Part shown: one piece after another, positions 34,971 to 46,820 of the stretch
How the letters are laid out: each line of letters begins with the position of its first letter
Numbering within the stretch: position 1 is the first letter of the stretch
NCBI GenBank assembly: GCA_004794655.1
Contig: SMMW01000025.1
Coordinates: forward strand, 4,074,501-4,138,500
DNA from: Marisa cornuarietis
Taxonomy: Eukaryota > Mollusca > Gastropoda > Architaenioglossa > Ampullariidae
DNA: 64,000 bases
Direction of reading: 5' to 3'
Program-made: the position numbers and the translations under genes
Notes under the pieces: generated by a model
Databases searched by the model: none
The model's input: only the letters and a program-made list of their open reading frames with translations
Told to the model about the DNA's origin: nothing

Positions 34971-36575
34971 CGTTAGAAGTGAAGTTAATCTAGTGTGCTT
35001 TCCCAGAAAAAGAAAGTATCAAAGATTTTAATTAAATAACTTTAAAAATAATCTATGTAATATAACAGTATTAATAATAAGTAATAAACAAAAAGTGCCA
35101 TTGTATGTTAACCAGGCAACAGGGCTAAGTTTAATTTTGTCTTTAACTTGGGGTGAACTTGAACTGAAGCAGACAGCACGTAACTGATGGGCTTTTCTTC
35201 TGCCACCATTTTCTTTGCTTTATTTATTTTTTTCCTGTTACCCTGCCAGCGATGGACTTGGACAAGGTCTTGATCTGTCTTGACGGATAAGCGCAGGGTC
35301 TGACCTTCTGGCTTTTCGATATTTCTGATGAGACCATCACGCCCATTTTGTCGATGAAACCACTTCATCTTCCCGACTTGAGCAGCGGCACAAACAACAC
35401 CGTGTAAAACGTGCTGTGCATTGCTCCGCCGTGGAAGCAGCACAAACGCCTGTCAGCGATGTGTCTTTAAATGCGTTATGTTTATAGCGAACCCTCGCAC
35501 TATAAATCGTGTCCGAATGGCATCTATGTGTACAGAGAACGCCGCCAGTATTCGAGATTGTGGTCTGGAAGAAAAAAAAAATGCCAGGAGTCTGTGTGGT
35601 GCTGTTCCGACATGATGATGCACTGTGAGGTTTCGGCAGATTGTTTGTTTAAGATAGATGGATGACCCGAGAGAGAGAGAGTGAGGGGTGACCGATACTC
35701 TGCGAGATAAGGTCACATAAACTTTCCTGTACCATCTGCTCTTTGTACTCAAAACTGTGAGCAACCACATTCTTAAAGTAATTCAGGTGATCAGTAAGTA
35801 CTCGCTAGTACTCATGGTTATAACTAGAGAACTCGTTGTCTTGCGTTGGCTTGTACATGTTCCATAGACTGTTCGCAGTAAATTCATTTCTCAATATAGA
35901 AACTCTCGTGTTTCACGTTCTTTGACATCTTTCACATCGCAAAACAATATCATGTACATCTCAGAGCATACTGTCTTCTACAGTTAATAATGAAAGGCAT
36001 TTATGCGGGTATCTTGTATTGTGCACTAATAAACACGTATCTCCTTGAACAGTAAACACGGACATTCAGTCTCTTCACTTTTTTCTTTTTTCCGTACCTT
36101 CCCCACCTGTTCACCAACATTCCTCCATTGCCACGGATCATATGGTGTGTTCAGTTGATCTAAACGTTTCAAAGGTAAATGCAGTGTCAGAGTTGCCGAC
36201 AGCAGTGCACGTAGAAAATCAGTCTTTACAGTCCTTCACAACCACCTGTTATTTTTTCGAAATATATAAGATAAAGTGCCTGTTCTCATAATCTAATAGT
36301 GACAAACCTCCATGGGTCGACAAACAGTGATAATACTGATAATACTACGAAGATGATACACACGAAGACGTTGTGTGTTTTTCGCATGATAATGTAGCCA
36401 TCCACCACTTGGCCATGACTTTCAGTCACACTGTCTTTAGCGTTTCTCCTATCAACTTCTTGTTCTATATTATGCGGCCCAAACCAATTATAGTTCGTGT
36501 GTGTGCTGGGGTGGGGGTACGCATTTATGCGCTTGATTTTTGTAAACATGAATTTCAAACTCCCAAGACATTTAC
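34971..36575. other. No gene recognised
   Basis: AT-rich sequence. A minus-strand frame at 35108-35443 (111 codons) is rich in Lys and Arg and fairly hydrophilic, but has no motif. A short GAGA run lies at about 35670-35683. Confidence 0.45.
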
Positions 36576-37001
36576 GTGTTGTTGAATGAGAGGGATGGCG
36601 GTAATAAGCACAGCACTCCCCCGCACCCATCCACCACCACCCTAACAACAGCAAATCAGAAAGACTATTTGTTTCGAGGAGTTAGGAAAGGAAAGGAAGA
36701 TAAGGCGGCCTCTTTGTTTCAGCCAGTGATCTGGCAAGCCGCGGGCTGGGTGGGCTATCGTCACCATCACTTCTGTCGCTTTCGGCGGGCACCAGATTGC
36801 ACGGCTTTGCAGACACTGGCAGCCCCTGCAGCAGCTTGCTATGTGAGGCCGAGAGGAAGAACGCGGGCGTCCAAACACGCCCGAGGTGCTTGCCCTGCAT
36901 TCCCTGACTCGATAGTCAGAAGATTTCAACGTGTCCCTGACGTCTTCTGTGTTAAGGAGTTGCGGAGAACGTCTCGCAGTCCGAGGCTGACGCCGTGACA
37001 C
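36576..37001. other. GC-rich block open on both strands
   Basis: One plus frame (140 codons) and one minus frame (119 codons) are open over nearly the same 420 bp. Both translate to Arg/Ala/Pro/Cys-rich sequence typical of GC-rich non-coding DNA. No motif recognised. Confidence 0.3.
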
Positions 37002-37518
37002 GCACCACTTTAAGAGGCGTCAGCCACTTCCCACCCGCGCGTTCCTCAAGCGTGGGATAAAGAGGCACCGTAGCTGCAATTGTTTGAGCAAAGCACGCTG
37101 CCTGCACTGACCTACCGCACAAGACCGAAGTTGCGGTTCACTTCACGTCAGTTAGAGAAGCAGGCCAGTGGAATCCCTCTGGGAGAGGAAGGGCAATCAA
37201 GAAAGTAACATTCATGAGGTCACCATGGTGCGGCAGGGCACGCTTCTATGTTTACCGGCCTTTGTCTTCACTTCCCGGAGGCCTAGGCCAGTCCCGATCG
37301 TAGCTTCTCGTGGACCGTTCCTTGGTTCACCAATTATTGAAAACGGGCTACCCGATAGCTTGGTTTGATGCCTGTTGGCATCGAGCTGTTGATATCGGTG
37401 TTCATATCACATGCACATGTCAAAGATGGGTCTCTCTAGAGCCTTCACTTGTCTTTGCTTTCGCTTGGTTATTTTCGCTGCCCTCCCTTGACTTCCTGTT
37501 CCTAGGAGTCTTGTGTTC

Positions 37519-37599
37519 GAATGGCGAACCGCTGACTGGCAAATTAAAGAATGAAAGGGGGGCAGACTAACAAGGGGACAACCTACACCAGTGAGCTAC
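37519..37599 (-). repeat. Possible tRNA-like SINE head
   Basis: On the minus strand TAGCTCACTGG (37599-37589) resembles an A box and GGTTCGCCATTC (37530-37519) a B box, 69 bases apart. The spacing is long for a tRNA, which favours an old SINE with an insertion, or coincidence. Confidence 0.28.
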
Positions 37600-37609
37600 C
37601 TCGCGGGAC

Positions 37610-39466
37610 ACCTCTGGTAGATCACAAACCTTGTCCGTGGGGGGTTTAGGGTAGGTAGGTGCAAAGGCCGAACCGCCAGGAGGAAACGTGCGTATGATGC
37701 GAGACGGCTCTTGGGAGACTTGCATTTACCGGGGCCCGTCTACCCTCACCACCCCCAGAGTAATGTCATAGCTTCGGTTCCTTGGCATCATATCATCCAT
37801 CTGTTGGATGCCCTGATTGCGCCTGCCAGCGACCTTGTGTTTATTTACTATCGAGGAAGAAGAAGGTGTTCCTGTGGATATCAAAGTCCGTGTTTGCGTC
37901 CCTTTTGCCACCGCTAACGTGTTGGAGGCTGCGTGTTTTCTCCCTTGGCCTGTAGTTCTTTTTATTTGAAGCGCGTGCCCAGCCCGTGTAGATGGTCCAT
38001 AATTATAATAAATAGATGTCGTACGAGGCTGTAATGCTTTGAAGTGTTGCCGAGTCCGAGGGTTAAATATATGGAGGAAGACTTCTCCCGCAGAGATTGC
38101 GCGTAAAATATCGCAATATTCTTTTGACTGCGCGGCTGCTGGAAGCTAGCAGATCTCGCAAAAGGAGGATGTTTGCGAGAACGAAGGTAAACAGTGCTTT
38201 GCTTCCTCACAAGTGTAAGAGGAACTACAGGCGCATACTGACCCCACAGAGAGAAACGGTTTTAAACTTGATATTTGGAATGTTGTTGATTTTTGTTTTA
38301 GGACGTTACCTGAGAATTTAGCATCAGCGCTGAAAGTTGCGAGTAAATTTTTGCTTTATAGACTTGCTCATTATGTTTGATATATGCATGCTGGAATTAA
38401 GTCCTTTTCCTGGAATGTCAAGAATGCCTCTGTTTAATTCTCTCACTCCCATTCTCTCTGTCTGGCTGAGCGGCGTACCTTAATGCTGGTGAGGGATGAG
38501 CTAGATGCGAACGGTATGGGTGAGTGAGTGGGGAGGTCGTACAGGCTGAGTGAGAGAATTTCTGGCTTAAGGAATCCACGTAGAAGATGCACGCATTTTC
38601 TTCTTCATTCCTAATGTTTATTAAAACTGCATAAGAAAATCCCCAAAAAGAAAATCGCTCATCCAGGAACTAGTGAAGCAGGCCGGCACGCGCACTGTCA
38701 TTTGAATGGATGCTGTGGCTCAGCGGCCACTGAAAACCCCACGTGACGATGTCGCTCCACCTCCTCGTCCACAGACTGACTGGTGCCCTAAACCCCGAAT
38801 CTCTTCACGCCTGAGACTCATTCTCGCATACGCGTGCTTTTTGAGGGCCGTGTGTGGAAAGATTTGACAGTAAACTGCTGCTGTAGTGCTTTAATTCTCT
38901 ATTACGCAGATTTAAGAGGCAAGGATTTCTCTGCAAACCTGCTCCAGTGCTGGAATTGATTGATGGACCGGCCTTGTTTTGGAACACACCGTTGATTTCA
39001 AACACATGCGTGACACACTTTCCCGTACTCGCAGGCATCTTGTGCTTGTTCATCACAAGGGCTTTTCATAATCGTTCAAAGTCGTGAGGTTCTTCAGGAA
39101 GAAAGTTCCACTCTGTATGCTTCATATACTTGCGCTGCTTCGCTACAAAAATAAAGAGTATGGACGGAAGGGGAGGTAATTCTAAACCTAGCCTTAGTTT
39201 CAAGGGGACTAGACTCAGCCAAACCAGCGTTGATTTTTTTTTTCCTCTTTCGTTAATGAACCGAATTTACACGCTTTTCAAAACTTGACGTATCAATTAT
39301 TTTTTCTTGTAGCAATGCAGAATATTTTCCGACTATTAAATTCATACGTCGTTGTACTTCATACTATGTCATCAATAAACAAGATGAAAAAGCAACACAT
39401 TCCGATTTCCTTTGCCTCAACAATACAATCATTATGAAGACATACTGACTGTAGTTAAAAAGAGAC
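37610..39466. other. No gene recognised
   Basis: No frame of interest. Anonymous single-copy-looking DNA. Confidence 0.5.
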
Positions 39467-39503
39467 TCTTTCTCTCTCTCTCTTTCTCTCTCACTCTCTC
39501 TCA
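39467..39503. repeat. (CT)n imperfect microsatellite
   Basis: A CT-rich run with TTTC and ACT interruptions, followed by CACACA. Confidence 0.88.
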
Positions 39504-40759
39504 CACACTTTTCTGTACAAATAAAATTGTTTTCCCCATAGTATGACGTGAGTTTGATGGTTAATGATATGCTTTTAGTAATACCCTTGTAGAACAAGAG
39601 CTCATATAGAAATCAAGCTAAGCAATCTGAGAACTATTTGTGCTGACTGATGGCTGATCTCCAGGATTGCTTTATTCCATGCAACACGCTATGTTTGACC
39701 GTGTGTGGAAGTGTAATATGATGACTTAAAGGATTCTGCATGGAGGAAGAGTGGAATGTAGGAAAGGAGGTAGAGCACCCACCGGCCTGCCTGTTAATGA
39801 CGTCAGTTCATCGCTTGACAAGATTACCAGGTTGCCAGATCAATCAGTATTTGGCATATTCCGCTTCCAATACACGTAGGGATAAATTGCTCTAATGCAC
39901 GACCCGTACCCGTGTGCATGCACGCAAAACTGACTCGGGGTTTCGAATATCTTTGAATGGGTTGTATATCTGGCTAAGAGGAAAAGTATTTTACCAAACG
40001 TGTTTTTCTCTCCATCTGTCTCTATTCCTTTTGTACCTAGCTATCAATCTCTGCCTAATTCATATCTGCGGCGTTTCTAATACTTCTAGCCTTTCTCCGT
40101 TGTTTGCTCGAAACTAGATAACTCATTTTCATAACCAAAAGGGTGTTAGCTCTTATGCTGTCCTCGGAAAGGTCCTGTCGTATCGATACAGCACTGGCTG
40201 AGCTTTGGCACTTAAATGTAGCGAGTGCGGGCACTTGTTAGCCAACACCGCCCGAAAGCCCTCAAGTCGTCCTCATTTGATTATAATAGCAAGCAGCAGA
40301 CATCGGTGTAGACTTTTGCCAGAGGGGGTCAAAGGCATTGATCTCCGTGTCTCTTGCCCCCGCCACTCTCGCCAGCCAGTGGTGGAGCGGACGGACGTGC
40401 CCAGGAGTGCATTATTGCTGGAGTAGTTCATTCGATTCGAGAATTTTCCGGGCCGACCTAGTGATGCAGGATATTGCATTACTTATACGGGAAATACTTC
40501 TCGAGAGGCCGCACGTCTGGGCAGTCTGATTGTAGCCGTGGAAGTTATTGAATTACATAATCAGGCGCCCGAGACAGAACCCGTTACAGCCAGGGAACAC
40601 AGGGTTGTGTGCTGCGTGAATAGATTTCACTGGCTTCGTCAAACACGCTCGTGATTTTCGCTGTCACCCTTTTGTCTGTATTGCCTGTTCACCCTTTAAG
40701 ACCAGCCATAGAAGGAAAGGCTCGTAAAGGGGAGAGAATCTGTTAAGTGCGTCCATGTG

Positions 40760-40768
<9 letters not shown>
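39504..40768. other. No gene recognised; one strong acceptor-like site
   Basis: A long pyrimidine tract ends in CCTAG at about 40040, but what follows has no donor and is open for only about 24 codons in one frame. Nothing supportable. Confidence 0.45.

Positions 40769-40798
<30 letters not shown>
40769..40798. repeat. (TG)11(AG)4 compound microsatellite
   Basis: TG run to 40790 directly joined to an AG run, the same TG-then-AG arrangement as at 25167, 41435, 59541 and 62022. Confidence 0.93.
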
Positions 40799-41434
40799 TT
40801 AGAGAGTAAGCGTGAACATTATGTACAAAGGTGCATTAGTTAGTAAGTTCCAGACTTCATTTATCCTGACATTACGAGAAGTTCTGAAAGAAACTTTTAA
40901 GCTCAATGTGCGCACCCTTTATTCTGATCGCACTTCTTCAAAGCCATTATTACGCTGATGGGTGCTGGTTATATATTCAGTACACCTGCGTCTATCATGG
41001 CAAAGCCACATTGGATTGAATTTAGCTCTTAGTCATATTCTAGAGCGGAAAACCCTGCAATTAAGCTTTTTCTGGTGCCTACTTTCTTCCCTGTTGGTCT
41101 AAGAATAGAAAGGCAGATGAGACAAGAAGTTGATTTAGCCACACAATCTTTTAAATCGCATGAAGCCCCCGCCGAGATTACTCTGTAAGCACTTTATACC
41201 CCTTGACATTTCCTCTCTGGATAACTCAGTGACTTGAAGAAGCTCCCCCAGACAAAGTATTTTTCTTCTAACTCGGGTTCTAGCCCTGGATTCAATAAAG
41301 GATTTGTTTTTGTGCGGCATAGTGCTGTCTAAGAAAACTTGTGAGATTAAAATTAGACTAGTTTTTTATGTATGGCACCCTCCCCCGTCATCTCGCATCC
41401 TTTATCTCTTCTTATTAACAGGGGAAAAACACTC

Positions 41435-41471
<37 letters not shown>

Positions 41472-42324
41472 CTGAGTGAATAGGGAAGAAAGGAAGACAG
41501 ACAAGCAGACCAAATAAACAAAAACGCGTTTACCGGACAATTCATGATAGACATGTTCTATTTCAGGTTTGTTCCGTCATTTTGTAGTGTGAAAAATTTC
41601 TTTACCTCGTCGCATATTCGTCGTTCTAACTGTAGCTGTGTTGTTCATTTTTAAAGAAAGTATTTTGCTAATCCTGGCGATAACTACAAAAAATAAAATT
41701 GAAAAATGCATGTTTACTTACGTACATGCATACAAATATACAGCATCGTACTGAGTGATGGGTGTAAAAATAAAAATGGTATATTGTTTCAAAATATTCC
41801 CTATGATTTCCACCAAGTTTACAGCTCGATAGGAAGCTCTTTGTTTCTGTTGCTTTGCAGATAGGTTTCGGTGAATTGCTCAAAACGTGGTATCAGCCTT
41901 ATGATCATGTTAAGACTGCGGTCTCATCTGAACTACGCTAAAGTCAAAACAGACCCGCGGTTCTAGAGGGAAAGATGCATGGCGCCGCTGATAAAGGGGC
42001 CAGCCAATCTCCGGCTCGGCTTGTCAGCTCGCCCAGTATGGAGCTGAAAGGCTGACCAGGAGTTATGGTCTGTTAGGTCATACTCTGACATGCTGTCACG
42101 TAAGTCTTTTGGTTTTACATGCATCAATCTGATCTCTATGACTTCTCAGCCAATCTCGTGTCATTCTGCTATTGATTTTGTCTGAAGTTTTGTCGAGAGA
42201 CAAAACCCAGGAAAAGGTGGCAGCGGAATACAGCAAGCTCTTTTTGTGGCTTCAAAGCACGGGAGAGACCTTAATATAGATTAGTTTGGCATGTTATTTG
42301 CCAGAGGAAATAATTAATTTTATG
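40799..42324. other. No gene recognised, contains TG-AG microsatellite
   Basis: Anonymous DNA around the 41435-41471 microsatellite. No frame of interest. Confidence 0.5.
41435..41471. repeat. (TG)9(AG)9 compound microsatellite
   Basis: A perfect TG run passes directly into a perfect AG run of similar length. Confidence 0.94.
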
Positions 42325-42350
42325 TTCGTTCGTTCACTCGTTCGTTCGTT
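42325..42350 (+). repeat. (TTCG)n microsatellite
   Basis: GTTC/TTCG tetranucleotide copies with one CACTC interruption, running into a T-run and CTTTCTTTC. Confidence 0.88.
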
Positions 42351-43019
42351 TTTTTTTTCTTTCTTTCGTTCCGTCATTGTTCATCCTTTCACTGTTTGAC
42401 TGTTTATGTACATACAGTATCAAATTATTCAAATTTGTGGATGATTGCAGCATTTTGAATGGTTTGTGAAAAACATCATTCTGTGCTGTTTATTTTTAGC
42501 CGTCTAGATTTTCTTAATGTTTAACATATGCATGAAATTGTTATATAAAAGCTTATTTCAGCGAAATCTCGCACCCTGAGATGCGGGGGGAGGGGGGGAC
42601 CTAGATTGTCGTTAGCCATCCGCTTTGTGCATTACGTAGTTACCACCACCCCACATCCTACCCCACACACGCCGCCCTCCTGACTTTCCCCCATCTTCTC
42701 TCATTAACTCGCTCCGTCTCGCGACCGTTGAGCAGTAAGCGGTGAAGGCACCAATCGTCTTGGCTGCTTGATGAAAACGTGATTGAGACATGATGACCAA
42801 GGTGGCGAGAAGCCGAGTTTTTCCTCGAATGTAATCTTCATGCAAGATTACCCGCTGAGTAGCAAGTAGCATGCGGTGTTGCACGCTTCCGTGGCGGAGA
42901 AAGGCGAAATCACAGAGCGCCCCTGTGCCGGCCGTCACCAGGCGAGAGGTCTGTGCGGAGAAGACATTTTCTTCTCAAGTTGTCGCTACTGGGTGCAGCA
43001 AAGAAGGGAAAGTGTAAGT
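42351..43019. other. No gene recognised
   Basis: Contains two G-rich patches (about 42583-42599). A minus-strand frame of 108 codons (42612-42938) has no motif. Confidence 0.5.
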
Positions 43020-43046
43020 GGGGGGGGGGGGGTGGGAGGAGGGAGG
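43020..43046 (+). other. G13 run with adjacent G-runs (quadruplex-prone)
   Basis: Thirteen consecutive G are followed by T, GGG, AGGA, GGG and AGG. This satisfies a quadruplex pattern in several registers. Confidence 0.75.
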
Positions 43047-43784
43047 AACAAACGCGGTCGGAAGATTCGAGTTCTGCAGAGAGTGTCGAGAAGCTGGACT
43101 TGTGTAATATGCAGAAAACAGAATGAAAGAAATACCTCGGTACAAAAACACGGCCTGCTATCATCCTCATGCTAATTGCTTCTGAAAGTGTTGTGCAGCC
43201 GAGCTGGTCTGTTGGGAGGAAAATCCAGCAAGACGGAGTAGTAGGCTCTACTCATTAGTTTGTTAGCGTGGGCTCAAAGTGCAAGTGAATATGCTACCAA
43301 TCAAACCAGGGCTGCTTTTGTTTGCTTTTATTGTCTTTCGAAGCCCTTCAACAACGAAAGAGCTGCACATTTCCCTCTAAACACTTCACTATCTTGTCAG
43401 CCTGACCAAAGGTAATCGATGAATGTACCGACTTATTTTCCAGACTCAATGCTTAATTAAATCTGATTTCCCGAAACAAGCATTAGACCCAGTATTAAGG
43501 GTAGATGAGAAGCCCTGACCTACTGGTCACCTGACGGTCTGCCGGCCATGTGATGCCCACTAATGTATCTGCGCAGTGAGTGGTATCCGTCTGTTCGGTG
43601 ATCGATAAGCAAGCCGCCAACGGAGGGGCTTCTCGTTCCACGTTACAGCATTCAGTCCATTGACTGTGCTAGCATTAAGAAAACCAAGCGTTCTAGTTTC
43701 TTCCTGTTTAGGGTTTCGTCTTTGTCCCGTCTTGAATCTGGTCACCACTCCCCTTCGTTTGAAAAACGGGGAAAAATAGAAAAT
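43047..43784. other. No gene recognised
   Basis: Ordinary sequence with no motif-bearing frame. Confidence 0.5.
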
Positions 43785-43950
43785 TAGAAAAAGGATAATT
43801 GGCTGACGTAACGTTTGTGTAACAAGAAAGGCAATAAAAGATTAAAAGACAGAAAAAACGAAACAAAATAACCTCCCAAAAAGCATGAAAACGAAGACAA
43901 AAAGAACAAGGTAAAAACAACAAATAAAAAACAAAGCTAAACAGCTAACA
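43785..43950 (+). repeat. A-rich low-complexity tract
   Basis: About 165 bp in which the plus strand is dominated by A, in AAAAG, AAAAC and AACAAAT steps, with little T. The strand asymmetry is marked. It may be a decayed poly-A-related sequence, or ordinary low complexity. Confidence 0.6.
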
Positions 43951-44605
43951 CCAGCCAGACCTTATAAGCAACGAATGGTTGTCTAAGTGGTATAGACAGT
44001 GCGAGCCTCAACAGCCAATACAACGCGTTACCTGCCACCCTCATTGTGACGGACGCATGCACGCACGCACGCGCACACAAGGGAGTGAAGGGAAGTAACG
44101 TGGAATGAAAAGCCTGTCTGTTGACAGCTTGTTTATCTAGCACTGAACAGTTACCGCTGGCTGCGCAGGTACCATGGTGGGAATCATGGCTGGTGGACTG
44201 CTAGGTGGTGGCTGTTTATCACGTGCCCCCTTCCAATATTGGGTCTAACGCGTGTTTCACGAAATCAGATTTGATTAAGCATTCGTGATGTAGCTCCGCC
44301 TACAACACTCTCGCTTGCGCTCAAGATGCTTTTCAAATTAAATAAGTGTGCGGTTTGAAATGACGGGTTCCAATGAAAATGTTGAGGTGGTGAGAAAAGC
44401 GACAGTAATGCAGAATTGATGTAAGTGTCCCTCCAGGGGTCACTTTTCGATGTAGTCGATCTTCCCTTCTGTTTATGTCGTCTTTTCCTAGTGTTTAGCG
44501 TAAGAAGTTTTATTGGCTCGATAAAAGCACTGATGCTGTGTTTGAAAACATGGCAGAGTAAGGAAGAAGCCAGGTGACGCAATGGAAATCAATTTCACCA
44601 CATGC
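43951..44605. other. No gene recognised
   Basis: Contains an ACGC/CA run at about 44050-44076. A minus-strand frame of 105 codons (44265-44582) has no motif. It leads into the 34-bp satellite. Confidence 0.5.
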
Positions 44606-44857
44606 GGTTACACTGCGGAGTGCTTGTGACATCACAGGCGGTTACACTGCGGCGTGTTGGTGACATCACGTGCGTTTACAGTGCGGCGTGTTGGTGACAT
44701 CACGTGCGTTTACAGTGCGGAGTGTTGGTGACATCACACGCGGCTACACTGCGGTAGGTTGGTGACATCACGTGCGGTTACACTGTGGCGTGTTGGTGAC
44801 ATCACAGGCGGTTACACTGCGGAAGGTCGGTGACATCACGTGTGGTTGCACTTCGGA
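44606..44857 (+). repeat. 34-bp minisatellite, 7.4 copies, with TGACATCA and CACGTG
   Basis: Units start at 44606, 44640, 44674, 44708, 44742, 44776, 44810 and 44844 with an exact 34-bp period and no indels. The consensus begins GGTTACACTGCGG and contains GGTGACATCACGTGC. Every full unit keeps TGACATCA (an ATF/CREB-like octamer variant), and four of them continue into CACGTG, the canonical E-box. Substitutions cluster in the GCGGNGNGTTGG part, while the TGACATCAC part is nearly invariant. Confidence 0.95.
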
Positions 44858-45640
44858 GTCACGAGAGACGGTATCGTATCGTCAGTTTCATAACGTAAAC
44901 CATCTAAGAGCCTCTCATTTTCATCGCATTTCTATCCAGGATTTGTGTTAAGAAGTAAGCACTTCTAGTGGAATGCTTATAAACATCAATAGACACATAT
45001 GACGCTGGTGATAGCGTAGTATATAAAACACAGTCCCCGTGCATTTTACACCAAGAGGCTCGAATTGGAAAAAAAAGTATCTCGACAAAAAAAAAGATTA
45101 TTTTCAGGGAGAATAAAGATAACAAGATCGGCTTAATTTAAGTTAATGTTTCTTGAAGAGAGACAACATATAAAGTATCTTTCCGTTCTCCTCCGAGTCC
45201 TACATATCGTATTAGAGGAATAGAATGGAACTTGTGGTTACTCATTGTTGATGCGAGTAGTCGTTTGTAGAGATGTGACCAAAGAAATGATGATCACAGA
45301 GCAACGATTACCATTCAGCTTTGAATCACTGGGCAAGATTTGACTGAAAGCTAAATTGAGACTCTTGGGGCCGGTAGTAGAGTCTCTCTAGCTGCACGTC
45401 AGTGACACTGCAAATATCTGAGGTGACTGCTGGGCATTAGTGACTGTGCACCCGGTCCCTACCCGGAAATAGCTATCCCGCCAGACTGTACTCTAAAGTC
45501 TGAGTGTACCCAAATTGTTAAGACGTTCACAGAGTTGACATCTATTTTACTAAGCCTGAGAAAAGAAGAATAAAAGAAAGATGATGAGGTCCTCAGAACC
45601 AGATTTCACGAAAAGGCTGTGGGGCCATTGTTATGCGGTA
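44858..45640. other. No gene recognised
   Basis: Anonymous sequence with no motif-bearing frame. Confidence 0.5.
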
Positions 45641-45641
45641 G

Positions 45642-45715
45642 AAAGCAGTAGACTATTTGCCAGATTGTGTGGAAAGAAAACAGTAGGCTATTTGCCAGAT
45701 CGTGTGGAAAGCAGA
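45642..45715 (+). repeat. Tandem duplication, two 35-bp copies
   Basis: CAGTAGACTATTTGCC at 45646 recurs as CAGTAGGCTATTTGCC at 45681. The two copies differ by only a few substitutions, so the duplication is fairly recent. Confidence 0.88.
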
Positions 45716-46204
45716 GAAGCAACGTGTACACGCACCGTCGTAAGAAGACCAGGGAGCTGAAGGCTGGAAAGAGAGGACAATGGAAACCAGTACACGCAAG
45801 ACGGTGTGGGCGGCGGAGACAGGTTGATCTCTCTGACCTCAATGACCCCAGTGACCTTCCACAGAAAAACCAAAACCAGGAATTGCATCTCAGGCTGGTT
45901 GTGCCGTCGGTGGTGCACTGAAATATCAGTGTAGTCCAATTTGTCGCCATCTTGAACTAGTTTTTCTGGAAAAAACGCCGTGCATTGCTGACGGCAGTGT
46001 CCCAGCCCCGCATGTCTTCTCCATCCTTAAAAACTTGATGCAAGCAAAGACAAAGCACAAAGCAGCCAACACATGCAAAACCATGGGCGCAGTAAATCGT
46101 ACAGAAAAATACAGAGCTGTGAAATAGCGTTTGGTGAAGGATTTTGTTAAGATAATTGTTCTATCCATTTAGTCCATGTCTCCCCCGTTTTAAGGGCTAA
46201 GAGC
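45716..46204. other. No gene recognised
   Basis: Plus and minus frames of 80 to 114 codons overlap at 45606-45950 without motifs. The stretch may be the body of the retroposon whose tail follows, but no head or reverse transcriptase remnant is recognisable. Confidence 0.4.
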
Positions 46205-46261
46205 ATGCTCTCTATGAGTGTGAATATGCGCTATACAAATCTACATTTATTATTATTATTT
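46205..46261 (+). mobile_element. LINE/SINE 3' tail fragment (L2/CR1-like)
   Basis: TATGCGCTATACAAAT (46225-46240) followed by (ATT)n repeats to 46261 is the characteristic 3' end of L2/CR1-group LINEs and the SINEs that borrow their tails, of the form GCGCTATA-AAT plus a short tandem tail. No upstream body is recognisable. Confidence 0.6.
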
Positions 46262-46747
46262 CGGGTGGTTTTTGTTAGTAACACGTGTCTTTGAAGAATG
46301 TATAATCTAAGGATACAGAAATACAAATACAAAGCTATCGGGTTTAAATGGAATGAATGTTGCTTGCTTTATTTCTGGAATTAAGGGATCATTATACTTA
46401 CATGTGAATGGAATTTCGCAGTTCATCCTCTGTGCAAAATGAACTGTTTTAAAAAAAAAAGATTCTTCGTTTTAAAACAAAAACATCGTTTTTTTTCAAA
46501 TGATGTTTAAGCGTATGATTACTCAAACAAATATTTTGCAAGTGCGTCTTTAATTTTCCATTTCGCCTGCCTGGAAAATGGCGCTTAGTGGAATAACCAG
46601 CTCGCCTGAAGACAAGTCATCATCGCAAGTTGTTTTTACTTGGAAGTATCGAGTGTTCCTTGACGTGGTGCTGACGGCACCCACTTTTTTTTTTTCTCGT
46701 TCGTTCATTCTTTCAGCTTTTCCTTTTGCTTTCTGCTTGACTTTCAG
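46262..46747. other. No gene recognised; ends in long pyrimidine tract
   Basis: AT-rich until about 46560. The last 60 bases form one of the longest pyrimidine tracts in the window, ending in TTTCAG. Confidence 0.45.
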
Positions 46748-46820
46748 GGTGCATGGTCTATCTTCTTAAGAGCATTTCCTCTGCGCGAAATCATGGGCTT
46801 TTGTGTGCAGCGGCCAGCGA
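46748..46820 (+). CDS. Candidate 73-bp exon, unidentified
   Basis: A very strong acceptor (long TTTC-rich tract ending in CAG at 46747) opens a frame reading CMVYLLKSISSARNHGLL and reaching a moderate donor, GA followed by GTGAAG, at 46821. A second acceptor-like CAG lies inside at 46810. The plus frame beyond (46803-47012, 69 codons) is also open but unrecognised. No partner exon identified. Confidence 0.13.
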
